This document shows positions 1 through 5,425 of a DNA stretch of 6,370 bases, one piece after another. Under the pieces are notes generated by a model. The model was not told the DNA's origin. It made no database searches and was given only the letters and a program-made list of their open reading frames with translations. Position numbers and translations under genes: made by a program. Origin of the DNA: Nitrospira sp. Its GTDB lineage: Bacteria; Nitrospirota; Nitrospiria; Nitrospirales; Nitrospiraceae. The stretch is taken from assembly GCA_025360665.1 (NCBI GenBank), contig JANYBU010000093.1, forward strand, positions 1-6,370, given 5' to 3'. Each line of letters starts with the position of its first letter. Position 1 is the first letter of the stretch.

Positions 1-4
1 TTGA

Positions 5-59
5 GAATGTTGGGTTGCGCTATCGCCGACTCAACCTACTGCACTTCAATCCAACCTAC
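5..59. repeat. Short interspersed inverted/direct repeat (fragment)
   Basis: TGGGTTG at 11-17 pairs with CAACCTA at 32-38 (one G-T pair) around a 14-base spacer, and CAACCTAC recurs as a direct repeat at 32-39 and 52-59. The order (TTGGGTT, a GC-rich centre with GCTATCGC, then CAACCTAC) resembles a widespread family of short intergenic palindromes in environmental bacteria; that likeness is from memory. It lies just past the stop codon of the hydrolase gene and has no T-run, so it is unlikely to be an intrinsic terminator. It may continue beyond the window edge. Confidence 0.4.
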
Positions 60-63
60 CGCG

Positions 64-1035
64 TTATTTGTTCACTGCCCTAAAAAATTCAATGAGCGCC
101 TTATTTTTTCCCGGCCATTCGGGGTGTCTCCCCGTTCCTTCACAATAGCGTGTGGTTACATTATTCTTACAACACTTGTACGTGACGCAGCCGTCTGCAT
201 CTATTACAGAGCTTGCGGTTTCGCAACCATTACAGGCAGCCCACCATTGTATCGCCTCTTTACCATAACCCGGGAAAAGGGTGTCATGGCTACTGTGCAT
301 GACCATCACGGGAAGCGGGTTAGGGCAATGATATTCTTTCAAGTCCTCACCCCTGATGCCCGCCGCACTGGGAGCAATCGCCGCTGGAATATGTTTGGTG
401 CCATTGATAAACGCGATGCCCATGGCAATGGTCCCGCCATCGGAATGACCGGTTAGAAAAATCCGTTTTTTGTCGATACACCATTTCCTTTCGATCAGTC
501 CTGGTATTTCAGCAAGTTCTACAATAGCTTCAGTACTCATTTTGCGGTGATCGGCATACGCCACAATAAAACCTGCCGCCGTTGCTTCTTGCGTGAGATA
601 CATATATTTCTCCGACTCATATCGATTTCTTCCCCCTGGTGCGTAGACCATGAGTAAAGGATGGGCAATGCTTGGATTGTAGTTGACCGGCGTTTTTATC
701 ATATAGCGAATACCCGCCGATGTCTGTTCATCATTGCTAGCGCCGGCGTTACCAGGTTTCGTTCCTGGCTCGCAGTGTCCCGTATTATTGTCGACTGCAT
801 ACACAGCCTCCCCAAGCATGTTGCCACGAGAAACGGCTTCAGCATTATTGCTTCCAGCATAATACATCGCGCCCGCGCCAATCATACATATGCCTATTGC
901 TACGGCAATAATAGTGATACGGGTGGGCTGTTTTTGCCGGAAGCGTAACCACTCCGGCTTAAAAATACCAACCACTAACAGGGCTACCGAAAGGAGAATC
1001 ATCACCCTGAAGATAATTAGTAACAACGCGTTCAT
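64..1035 (-). CDS. Membrane-anchored alpha/beta hydrolase, LpqC / PHB-depolymerase / feruloyl-esterase type
   Basis: The 323-residue product has two hydrophobic segments near the N terminus (about residues 3-24 and 40-60) joined by an Arg/Lys-rich loop. By the positive-inside rule the loop is cytoplasmic and the catalytic domain faces the periplasm. An esterase fold follows: an oxyanion-type YAPGGRNR around residue 131, the nucleophile elbow GHSDGG with Ser198, a likely acid Asp251 in HSSHDTLFP, and the likely catalytic His304 in GRHPEWPG. Nine cysteines lie after residue 85, six of them at 268-298, which suggests disulfides and fits an exported enzyme. The family (COG3509-like) cleaves ester bonds in polyhydroxybutyrate oligomers, feruloyl esters or similar; the real substrate cannot be read here. 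The ATG at 1035 has a GAGG (1044-1047) eight bases upstream. The gene is visibly less GC-rich than mutS2 and gap, which may indicate transfer. It appears monocistronic. Confidence 0.85.
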   Translation of the reverse strand: MNALLLIIFRVMILLSVALLVVGIFKPEWLRFRQKQPTRITIIAVAIGICMIGAGAMYYAGSNNAEAVSRGNMLGEAVYAVDNNTGHCEPGTKPGNAGASNDEQTSAGIRYMIKTPVNYNPSIAHPLLMVYAPGGRNRYESEKYMYLTQEATAAGFIVAYADHRKMSTEAIVELAEIPGLIERKWCIDKKRIFLTGHSDGGTIAMGIAFINGTKHIPAAIAPSAAGIRGEDLKEYHCPNPLPVMVMHSSHDTLFPGYGKEAIQWWAACNGCETASSVIDADGCVTYKCCKNNVTTRYCEGTGRHPEWPGKNKALIEFFRAVNK

Positions 1036-1043
1036 CGGTTGTA

Positions 1044-1047
1044 CCTC
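1044..1047 (-). promoter_or_regulatory. Ribosome binding site of the hydrolase gene
   Basis: GAGG on the minus strand, eight bases before the ATG at 1035. It supports this start over later internal methionines, which would remove the first membrane segment. Confidence 0.55.
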
Positions 1048-1057
1048 GAACCTTTAA

Positions 1058-1105
1058 CTGCGAGAGGATTTGATGTCAGGCATGTGCATCAACCTACTCT
1101 CGCAG
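1058..1105. repeat. 48-bp imperfect palindrome upstream of the hydrolase gene
   Basis: The outer arms CTGCGAGAG (1058-1066) and CTCTCGCAG (1097-1105) are a perfect 9-bp inverted repeat. Inside them TTGATG (1070-1075) and CATCAA (1087-1092) form a second perfect 6-bp stem, with a 3x4 internal mismatch between stems and an 11-base loop. It sits 23 bases upstream of the hydrolase ATG. If the gene is transcribed from the TATAAT near 1151-1156, it lies in the 5' leader as RNA structure; alternatively it is an operator or a mobile-repeat remnant. No T-run follows on either strand, so a terminator is unlikely. Confidence 0.6.
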
Positions 1106-1129
1106 AGCTGGGCATGGCACAGCGGCCAG

Positions 1130-1202
1130 TGCGTGCATGCTCGCAACACTATTATATTGTGGAAGCCGTCAAAGATTGAAGTGCCTTCATGCGTGCGTGC
1201 TC
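1130..1202. repeat. Pair of 13-bp direct repeats 60 bp apart
   Basis: TGCGTGCATGCTC (1130-1142) and TGCGTGCGTGCTC (1190-1202) differ at one base and start exactly 60 bp apart, flanking an AT-rich stretch. The spacing and GC-rich core are similar to those of the degenerate array at 1581-1890, so they may be outlying decayed members of it. Confidence 0.4.
1151..1156 (-). promoter_or_regulatory. Possible -10 box for the hydrolase gene
   Basis: A perfect TATAAT on the minus strand in the most AT-rich spot between the hydrolase and antitoxin genes. The -35 match is weak: TTCAAT at 18-bp spacing (1175-1180). It would give a leader of roughly 110 bases containing the 48-bp palindrome. Confidence 0.25.
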
Positions 1203-1222
1203 ATGTCGAGTTATCCTGCCCC

Positions 1223-1513
1223 CTAAGACACCTTGGCTGCCTTGAGATGCAACTCCGCCTGCACTCGTTCGAGCACAAAAAGTTTCAGGAGCCTCTGATA
1301 GGGGACATCGCGCTTGTTGGCCAACGTCTTGAGTTGATCTAGAAGAGATTTTGGCAACCGGAGTGAAATCGTCTCCGTCGACGGTTTGAGCCGTGGGAAG
1401 ATCATCCTGCGGCTTTTCGAGTAATCGATATAGGCCGTTGAGTCATGCGACGCCCAGAAGGCGGCTTCCTGCACTTCACTCTTGAACGTCGGTCTTGGTT
1501 TTAATTTGCTCAT
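1223..1513 (-). CDS. CopG/BrnA-like ribbon-helix-helix antitoxin (orphan)
   Basis: The product is 96 residues from the chosen ATG. Residues 8-31 carry the FKSE...EAAFW.SHDST segment and residues 46-88 form the ribbon-helix-helix: a strand ETISLRLP, then helices over SLLDQLKTLANKRD and YQRLLKLFVLERV. This matches the CopG-type antitoxin family paired with BrnT-like RNase toxins (PF12441-like). In that family the RHH part dimerises, binds the operon's own promoter and represses it, while the other part neutralises the toxin. A GTG at 1537 would add eight residues, but the ATG at 1513 has GGAGG (1521-1525) seven bases upstream and gives the standard family N terminus MSKLKPRPTF. No intact toxin gene lies upstream or downstream, so it is an orphan, acting as a free regulator or an anti-addiction remnant. 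The family call is strong; any present function is inference. Confidence 0.85.
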   Translation of the reverse strand: MSKLKPRPTFKSEVQEAAFWASHDSTAYIDYSKSRRMIFPRLKPSTETISLRLPKSLLDQLKTLANKRDVPYQRLLKLFVLERVQAELHLKAAKVS

Positions 1514-1541
1514 GGTACATCCTCCGTTCCTTCGCACTCAT
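1476..1541 (-). pseudogene. Possible remnant of a BrnT-like toxin C terminus
   Basis: In the frame overlapping the antitoxin start, minus-strand codons from 1541 read M-S-A-K-E-R-R-M-Y-H-E-Q and stop at 1476, overlapping the antitoxin by 38 bases. The pattern M-S/T-x-K-E-R-R-x-Y-x-E resembles the last helix of BrnT-type toxins, which normally lie just upstream of and overlap a CopG/BrnA antitoxin. Going further upstream the frame loses any resemblance and meets TAG at 1599-1601, inside the repeat array. I read this as the surviving tail of a toxin whose body is gone. It is short, and chance cannot be excluded. Confidence 0.3.
1521..1525 (-). promoter_or_regulatory. Ribosome binding site deciding the antitoxin start
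   Basis: GGAGG on the minus strand with seven bases to the ATG at 1513. It would lie inside the coding region if the upstream GTG at 1537 were used, so it favours the ATG. Confidence 0.7.
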
Positions 1542-1580
1542 CTTCTCTTCGCCGCTACCCTTCCCAGGGACATTGTGCCC

Positions 1581-1890
1581 GTCGAGCACACCGCTATTCT
1601 AGCTTCTCTCTTGAGGGCAGGCTAGATGGTCTCCCCCTGCGCGTGTTGGCCTAAGACTTTCAACTCTTCACATGCGTTCAGCGAGGTGGCTGATGTGGTC
1701 TCCACTGCGCGCATCGAGCGACCACCGCTTTATCGTGGGGGATCTGCGAGCACAGAGACCATACCAGCTACCTCGCCATCCTCTTCTGAGACCGCGCGTT
1801 GCGCGAGCACGGCAGATCATCTAGCCCGACCTTTCATACTCCTTCTCAGCATGCGCGCTCTGCGAGCAAGAAAAACGGTCTAGCTACTCC
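1581..1890. repeat. Degenerate tandem-like repeat array, period about 57-59 bp
   Basis: GCGAGCA begins at 1746, 1803 and 1862 (steps of 57 and 59 bp). In all three copies exactly 13 bases separate it from AGC (1766, 1823, 1882), followed by a C/T-rich stretch. The last two copies are preceded by small hairpins: CGCGC-GTT-GCGCG (1793-1805) and TGCGCGC-TCT-GCGAGCA (1852-1868, one mismatch). Between cores, CCATCCTCTTCTGAG and TCATACTCCTTCTCAG also align. More decayed copies appear at 1581-1612 (GTCGAGCA, 12 bases, AGCTTCTCTC) and at 1660-1687 (TTTCAACTCTTCACATGCG...GCGAGG). No frame here looks protein-coding. It fills most of the gap between the antitoxin and S16 genes; function unknown, mobile-repeat remnant or RNA element possible. 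Confidence 0.5.
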
Positions 1891-2091
1891 CTCTCTTTTA
1901 ACCATGACCAACAGATTGTAACGAAGACTCACAGTAGATAGAACGATCTTCGCTTCTTTCACTCGAATCCTGTCTGTTCTTATCCGCTCTCGCTCATCTT
2001 CGCGCGCCGCGTCTGCGACCTCTCAAGACTTCCCTTCCATGACCGATAGCGCACCCGTCCATTCACAGGATGAATCGAGCACGAGGGCTCC
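1891..2091. other. Intergenic stretch without a recognisable gene
   Basis: No protein-like frame, RNA gene or clear promoter was found. GCGCGCCGCGTCTGCGACC near 2002-2020 may be a further decayed member of the preceding array. The promoter of the S16 gene should lie here, but I see no convincing -35/-10 pair. Confidence 0.4.
2083..2087 (+). promoter_or_regulatory. Possible ribosome binding site for the S16 N-terminal segment
   Basis: GAGGG four bases before the ATG at 2092. The spacing is short but workable, and it supports 2092 as the ancestral start, in front of a signal-peptide-like sequence. Confidence 0.35.
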
Positions 2092-2774
2092 ATGTTCCGC
2101 TGGTCGCCATCGACACAGACGTATGCCTGCATCGCGATATTCTTGCTGGCGGTCTCCCTCATTGAAGGGCAGGTGTACGGCGCCTCGCGGGAGCAATTGA
2201 TTCCCATCTTGGGCGTGACCACCGGCCGGAACCAAATCGGCCAGTCTCCTATGTGCGGATCTCATTCGACGAGCGGCAAGATCAGGCAGGATTGGTCTTG
2301 CACTTTCACACGACACCCGGCCGATTCTCGCGCATGGCCCAGACTTCGATCGAACAGGGGATCAGGCGGAGCGCACGATCCCTGGGGATCTCCACCGACT
2401 CCTGGACGGTCGAGCTCTCAGTCCCCTATGCAGGCATGACGATCTATGGGAACAGTGTGTCGGGGATGGTGAGCCTCAGCGTCGTAGCCATGGCACAAGG
2501 CAAGACCGTGCCGACTGGATATGTCCTGACCGGTACGGTGACTCCCGATGGTGAGATCGGTCCGGTCGGATCTGTCCCGTTAAAAGTGCAGGCGGCACGA
2601 GCGGCGAAACTCCGCCGGGTGGTGGTCTCCAAGCAGCTGCCTGCCACCGAGAATGCAGGGAACCTTCCGGTCTCGATCCAGGTATCGCCAGTGCAATCGG
2701 TACCAGAAGCCTTGGATGCCCTCACCGGCTCATCGCCCATGGAGTCAGCGATCACCGAAGCAGCGCCACGGTAA
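2092..2774 (+). pseudogene. Secreted S16 (Lon-type) peptidase gene, apparently frameshifted
   Basis: The ATG at 2092 opens a frame with a short N region, a hydrophobic core (ACIAIFLLAVSLIEG) and a plausible cleavage site near VYGA-S, followed by REQLIPILGVTTG ending at 2226. Past about 2250 this frame becomes nonsense and stops at 2439. The S16 domain, starting PVSYVRISF at 2241, continues in the frame one base back. Joining the two gives an exported S16 protein of roughly 225 residues. The offset fits a single-base deletion (or two-base insertion) between about 2224 and 2244. I see no X-XXY-YYZ slippery heptamer, so programmed -1 frameshifting is unlikely. Either the gene is broken or the assembly has a one-base error. 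Confidence 0.55.
2253..2774 (+). CDS. S16 (Lon protease C-terminal-like) serine peptidase domain, in-frame part
   Basis: Read from the GTG at 2253, this 173-residue frame carries almost a whole Lon-type proteolytic domain with no AAA+ part. Aligned by eye with E. coli Lon, Ser68 in GNSVSG falls on the catalytic serine: it is 25 residues before TGTVTPDGEIGPVG, the same distance as in Lon. Lys111 in GSVPLK falls on the catalytic lysine with the two-residue-longer spacing of archaeal LonB-type enzymes. So the Ser-Lys dyad is intact. Stand-alone S16 domains are less well understood than Lon and may process themselves or partners. The GTG is probably not the true start, because domain sequence extends upstream to about 2241 in this frame and a signal peptide lies in another frame. 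The 3' end overlaps the 3' end of mutS2 by 23 bp, tail to tail, without a visible terminator. Confidence 0.65.
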   Translation: MRISFDERQDQAGLVLHFHTTPGRFSRMAQTSIEQGIRRSARSLGISTDSWTVELSVPYAGMTIYGNSVSGMVSLSVVAMAQGKTVPTGYVLTGTVTPDGEIGPVGSVPLKVQAARAAKLRRVVVSKQLPATENAGNLPVSIQVSPVQSVPEALDALTGSSPMESAITEAAPR

Positions 2775-5163
2775 CGCCATCTCCGCCTTCTGCCCGATCT
2801 CCCGCACGGAACTCTGCCACGTAGGGCGAACCTTTCAAATAGTCTCGCAACGACGCTTTGAGTTTCCCCGTGCCATGGCCATGAATAATACGCAGAAACG
2901 GTGCGCCGGCCACCGTCGCGCGATCCAGCGCTGCAATCACGTCATCCAACGCCTCGTCCGCCGCCTTCCCTCGCACATCCACGATCGTCTGTTCATCGAG
3001 CCCCAGCCCGCCGCCTGACGAGAACCGGCGGGGACTCGATGATGCAGGCGCCGGCGGCGACGGTGCTGCGCTCCCTCGTGCGAGGCCCACGAGATTCGCC
3101 ACTGTGGCAAGCACTTCACCCTCCCCCACCTTTACCCTCACGCGTTTCTTTCCCTGCGGCGTTTCTAGTAGTGTGCCGGTCATGCCGAGCCCGCTGATCT
3201 CGACCTGATCCCCCACCCCCAACTGCTCAAGTGGAATCGGCGTGCCGGCTGAGGCCAATTCGGCTCTCGTCTGCGCCTCCAGCTCGAACAATCGTTGCTT
3301 CGCCGCTTTGGCTTTGATCAACTTCTGCTCGCCCTTGACGGCATCGACCGTGGCTTGTACTTCAGCCCGCGCGCGACTGAACTGCTCACTGAGTTTTCGC
3401 TTGAGGCCCTTCTGCGCTTCCCGTTCGTTGTCTTCCAAGCGAGCCAGCTGCGCCTTCGCTCGTTGTTCGGCCTGTTCCGCTTCACGTCTGGCCTCGACAG
3501 CCCGGGCCAGATCGTCGGCCAACTGCCGCTGAGTAGCCTGCAGATCGTGCAGCATCGTCTCCATGACACGCTCGTCTGTATGGAGCTTCTGCCTCGCCTC
3601 ATCCAGCAAGGCCCGGTCCATGCCCAACCGTCCGGCAATCTCAAGCGCGGACGACCCGCCAGGCACCCCCATGAAGAGCCGATAGGTCGGCGAGAGCGTT
3701 GCCACGTCAAATTCGACCGCGGCGTTCGCGAAGCCGGGCATCGTGTGGGCCAAAGCCTTCAACGAACCGTAGTGCGTGGTCGCGACGACTTTCATCCCCA
3801 GCGTGGCCAGACGACAGAGCAACGCTTCGGCAAGGGCCGCGCCTTCTGTCGGATCGGTCGAGGTCACTGGTTCATCGAGCAGGACCAACCATTGCCGCGG
3901 GACGGCATTCACGTCGCCTCTGCGCTGACGGTCCGTTTCATCGAGCAACTGAATCATCTGGATCATGTGCGCAGAAAAGCTGGACAGATCGCGGGCCAGG
4001 TCTTGGGCGTCGCCGATATCGGCATAGACGTCGGGAAAGATCGCCATCTCGGATTCCGCATCACAGGGCAGGTGCAATCCGGCCCTGACCATCAAGGCAA
4101 AGAGACCGACAATCTTGAGGGTCACAGTTTTCCCGCCCGTATTAGGACCGGAGATGACGAGCACGTGGATCGATTCATCCAAGAGAATATCGTTAGCGAC
4201 CACCTGATCTTTCGACAACACGAGCAAGGGATGCCTGGCACGCAGGAGCCGTACGCGCCCTTCTGCATTGAGCCCGACTGGATGCGCCTTCAGGTGGCGG
4301 CCAAACGATGCCCGCGCCGCAATACCGTCAAGCACGGCCAGCGCATCGAGCCCCGCCAGCACGACCTCGGATTGTGCGGCGATGAGGGCAGATAATTCAC
4401 GGAGGATGCGCCGCACTTCTCGTTCGATCTCAAGATCCGCCACTTTGATCGAATTGTTCAGCTCGACCAGCTCGCGCGGTTCAATAAACACCGTAGCCCC
4501 GCTGGCTGACACGTCATGCACAATCCCCGGCACCCGTCCCCGCATATCGGTTTTCACCGGAATGACATACCGGCCTTCTCGCTGGGCGAAATACTGCTCT
4601 TGCAGGATGTCTTCATAGCGACGCGAGTGCAGGATCTGATCCACCTGATGCCGCATCTGCTGTTTGAGCGCATGAGCCTGATGGGTCAAGCGCCGCAACT
4701 CCGGCGTCGCTGACTCCTTGATCGAGCCGTCGAGATGGATCGCCGCATCCAGCGCTATTTTCACGGGTCGCAGTTCCTCGACCGATCGCAGGGGGTGCGC
4801 AACGGATGCCAACGCGGGAGCGTCGTCCTGATGCCGCCCGACAAAACGGCCGCTCTCCTCCAGCAACCCCAGCACCATCGCGCAATCTCGGAGTTCGTGG
4901 ACCTCCAACGTCGCCCCTTTCCTCGCCCGTGTGAGCGGATCCCGAATATCCGGAAAAGCAAAGGTCGGCAGGGCCTCGCCAGTTTCTTGTAGCTGTCCCA
5001 TCTCCGTCGTTTCCTGCTGGCGACGTTGCGCATCGTGGAGGCTGGTTGCCAATTCGAGGGCACGACAGCGCGCTGCCCCCATCGTTGAACGGGCATGCCC
5101 GGCAAGAGCCTCGAGCAGTCTGGGCCACTCCAACACATGCGTGGTCTGTTCGAAGAGATTCAC
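2752..5163 (-). CDS. mutS2: Endonuclease MutS2 (MutS-family ATPase with Smr domain)
   Basis: The product is 803 residues from the chosen GTG, the usual MutS2 length. It starts VNLFEQTTHVLEWPRLLEAL as the family does. The MutS core/clamp region has NNSIKVADLEIEREVRRIL near 236-254. The ATPase has Walker A GPNTGGKT (339-346), Walker B WLVLLDEP (425-432), a D-loop STDPTEG and ATTHYGSLK with His464. A charged coiled coil spans about 517-637, a KOW-like beta domain about 648-693, a Pro/Ser-rich linker about 697-723, and the C-terminal Smr domain 724-803 has VDVRG (728-732) and HGHGTG (761-766). MutS2 is known to suppress recombination and, in Bacillus, to split collided ribosomes; which applies here is not readable. 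The frame stays open 123 codons upstream, but that part is low-complexity and crosses the gap promoter. The GTG has GAGGGAG just upstream. DEPVTSTDP replaces the more usual DELGAGTDP. Confidence 0.93.
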   Translation of the reverse strand: MNLFEQTTHVLEWPRLLEALAGHARSTMGAARCRALELATSLHDAQRRQQETTEMGQLQETGEALPTFAFPDIRDPLTRARKGATLEVHELRDCAMVLGLLEESGRFVGRHQDDAPALASVAHPLRSVEELRPVKIALDAAIHLDGSIKESATPELRRLTHQAHALKQQMRHQVDQILHSRRYEDILQEQYFAQREGRYVIPVKTDMRGRVPGIVHDVSASGATVFIEPRELVELNNSIKVADLEIEREVRRILRELSALIAAQSEVVLAGLDALAVLDGIAARASFGRHLKAHPVGLNAEGRVRLLRARHPLLVLSKDQVVANDILLDESIHVLVISGPNTGGKTVTLKIVGLFALMVRAGLHLPCDAESEMAIFPDVYADIGDAQDLARDLSSFSAHMIQMIQLLDETDRQRRGDVNAVPRQWLVLLDEPVTSTDPTEGAALAEALLCRLATLGMKVVATTHYGSLKALAHTMPGFANAAVEFDVATLSPTYRLFMGVPGGSSALEIAGRLGMDRALLDEARQKLHTDERVMETMLHDLQATQRQLADDLARAVEARREAEQAEQRAKAQLARLEDNEREAQKGLKRKLSEQFSRARAEVQATVDAVKGEQKLIKAKAAKQRLFELEAQTRAELASAGTPIPLEQLGVGDQVEISGLGMTGTLLETPQGKKRVRVKVGEGEVLATVANLVGLARGSAAPSPPAPASSSPRRFSSGGGLGLDEQTIVDVRGKAADEALDDVIAALDRATVAGAPFLRIIHGHGTGKLKASLRDYLKGSPYVAEFRAGDRAEGGDGVTVALLR

Positions 5164-5165
5164 CG

Positions 5166-5172
5166 CTCCCTC
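5166..5172 (-). promoter_or_regulatory. Ribosome binding site deciding the mutS2 start
   Basis: GAGGGAG on the minus strand ends two bases before the GTG at 5163; its GAGG core sits five bases away. It supports the GTG start over the upstream ATG codons of the same open frame, which would run across the gap promoter. Confidence 0.5.
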
Positions 5173-5203
5173 AATGGAAATCTTCTCCGCCTGCGATCGA
5201 CGA

Positions 5204-5233
5204 ACTCTAACGAACACAGCGACAGAGACGCAA
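5204..5233 (-). promoter_or_regulatory. Candidate mutS2 promoter
   Basis: On the minus strand TTGCGT (5228-5233) and TAGAGT (5204-5209) are 18 bp apart, giving a leader of roughly 35 bases to the GTG. Each box matches four of six consensus bases, so this is only a candidate. Confidence 0.3.
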
Positions 5234-5338
5234 GACACAGATCCGCGGTCCGAGGGCCTCGCACCAATTCTGTGCGCGCCTGATTTGGTGGCAGCGAAAC
5301 TTCTGTGATCCGGCGCGGGGTTACCCCTTTGGTATAGC

Positions 5339-5367
5339 TTGACAAGGCCTAGGGTCGCCGATATTAT
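5339..5367 (+). promoter_or_regulatory. gap promoter, sigma70-type
   Basis: A perfect -35 TTGACA (5339-5344), a 17-bp spacer and a -10 TATTAT (5362-5367, five of six). This is the strongest promoter-like sequence in the window. Transcription should start near 5374, giving a leader of about 50 bases to the gap ATG, as expected for a highly expressed central-metabolism gene. An inverted repeat GGGGT-T-ACCCC (5317-5327) lies 11 bp upstream of the -35. Confidence 0.8.
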
Positions 5368-5379
5368 CGGCCCCGTTGT

Positions 5380-5407
5380 GGCCGGTGATGGAACCGGCCC
5401 ATTTTTT
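5380..5407 (+). terminator. Hairpin plus T-run in the gap leader (terminator-like or stabilising)
   Basis: GGCCGGT (5380-5386) and ACCGGCC (5393-5399) form a perfect 7-bp GC-rich stem with a 6-base loop, followed by CA and six Ts (5402-5407). This is the form of an intrinsic terminator, yet it lies between the gap promoter and the gap ribosome binding site, and no plus-strand gene ends upstream. Options are leader attenuation, a 5' stem-loop that protects the mRNA, or a shield against antisense read-through. The hairpin would begin only about six bases from the predicted transcript start. Confidence 0.6.
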
Positions 5408-5410
5408 CCT

Positions 5411-5416
5411 GAGGAG
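5411..5416 (+). promoter_or_regulatory. gap ribosome binding site
   Basis: GAGGAG with nine bases to the ATG at 5426. It fixes the start of gap and lies four bases past the T-run of the leader hairpin. Confidence 0.75.
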
Positions 5417-5425
5417 CTACTCGTC

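Noticed and set aside
1..456. Plus-strand frame starting TTG at position 1
   Set aside because: It is antisense to the hydrolase catalytic domain, with no recognisable protein features.
1626..1883. Plus-strand frame of 85 codons in the repeat region
   Set aside because: It follows the degenerate repeats, has low-complexity Ser/Ala/Arg composition, and has no ribosome binding site or family resemblance.
1581..1890. CRISPR array
   Set aside because: The spacing is near 58 bp, but the repeated core is only 7 bases plus scattered matches. The intervening sequences align with each other, unlike spacers, and no cas gene is present.
2224..2250. Programmed -1 frameshift site
   Set aside because: The direction of the frame change would fit, but there is no slippery heptamer in the overlap, so mutation or sequencing error is simpler.
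2023..2316. Minus-strand frames in front of and over the S16 gene
   Set aside because: They overlap the signal-peptide and S16 coding frames and show no domain or start signal.
3295..4395. Long plus-strand open frame of 366 codons
   Set aside because: It is exactly antisense to the ATPase and coiled-coil part of mutS2. High GC at codon ends keeps such frames open, and the translation looks like no known protein.
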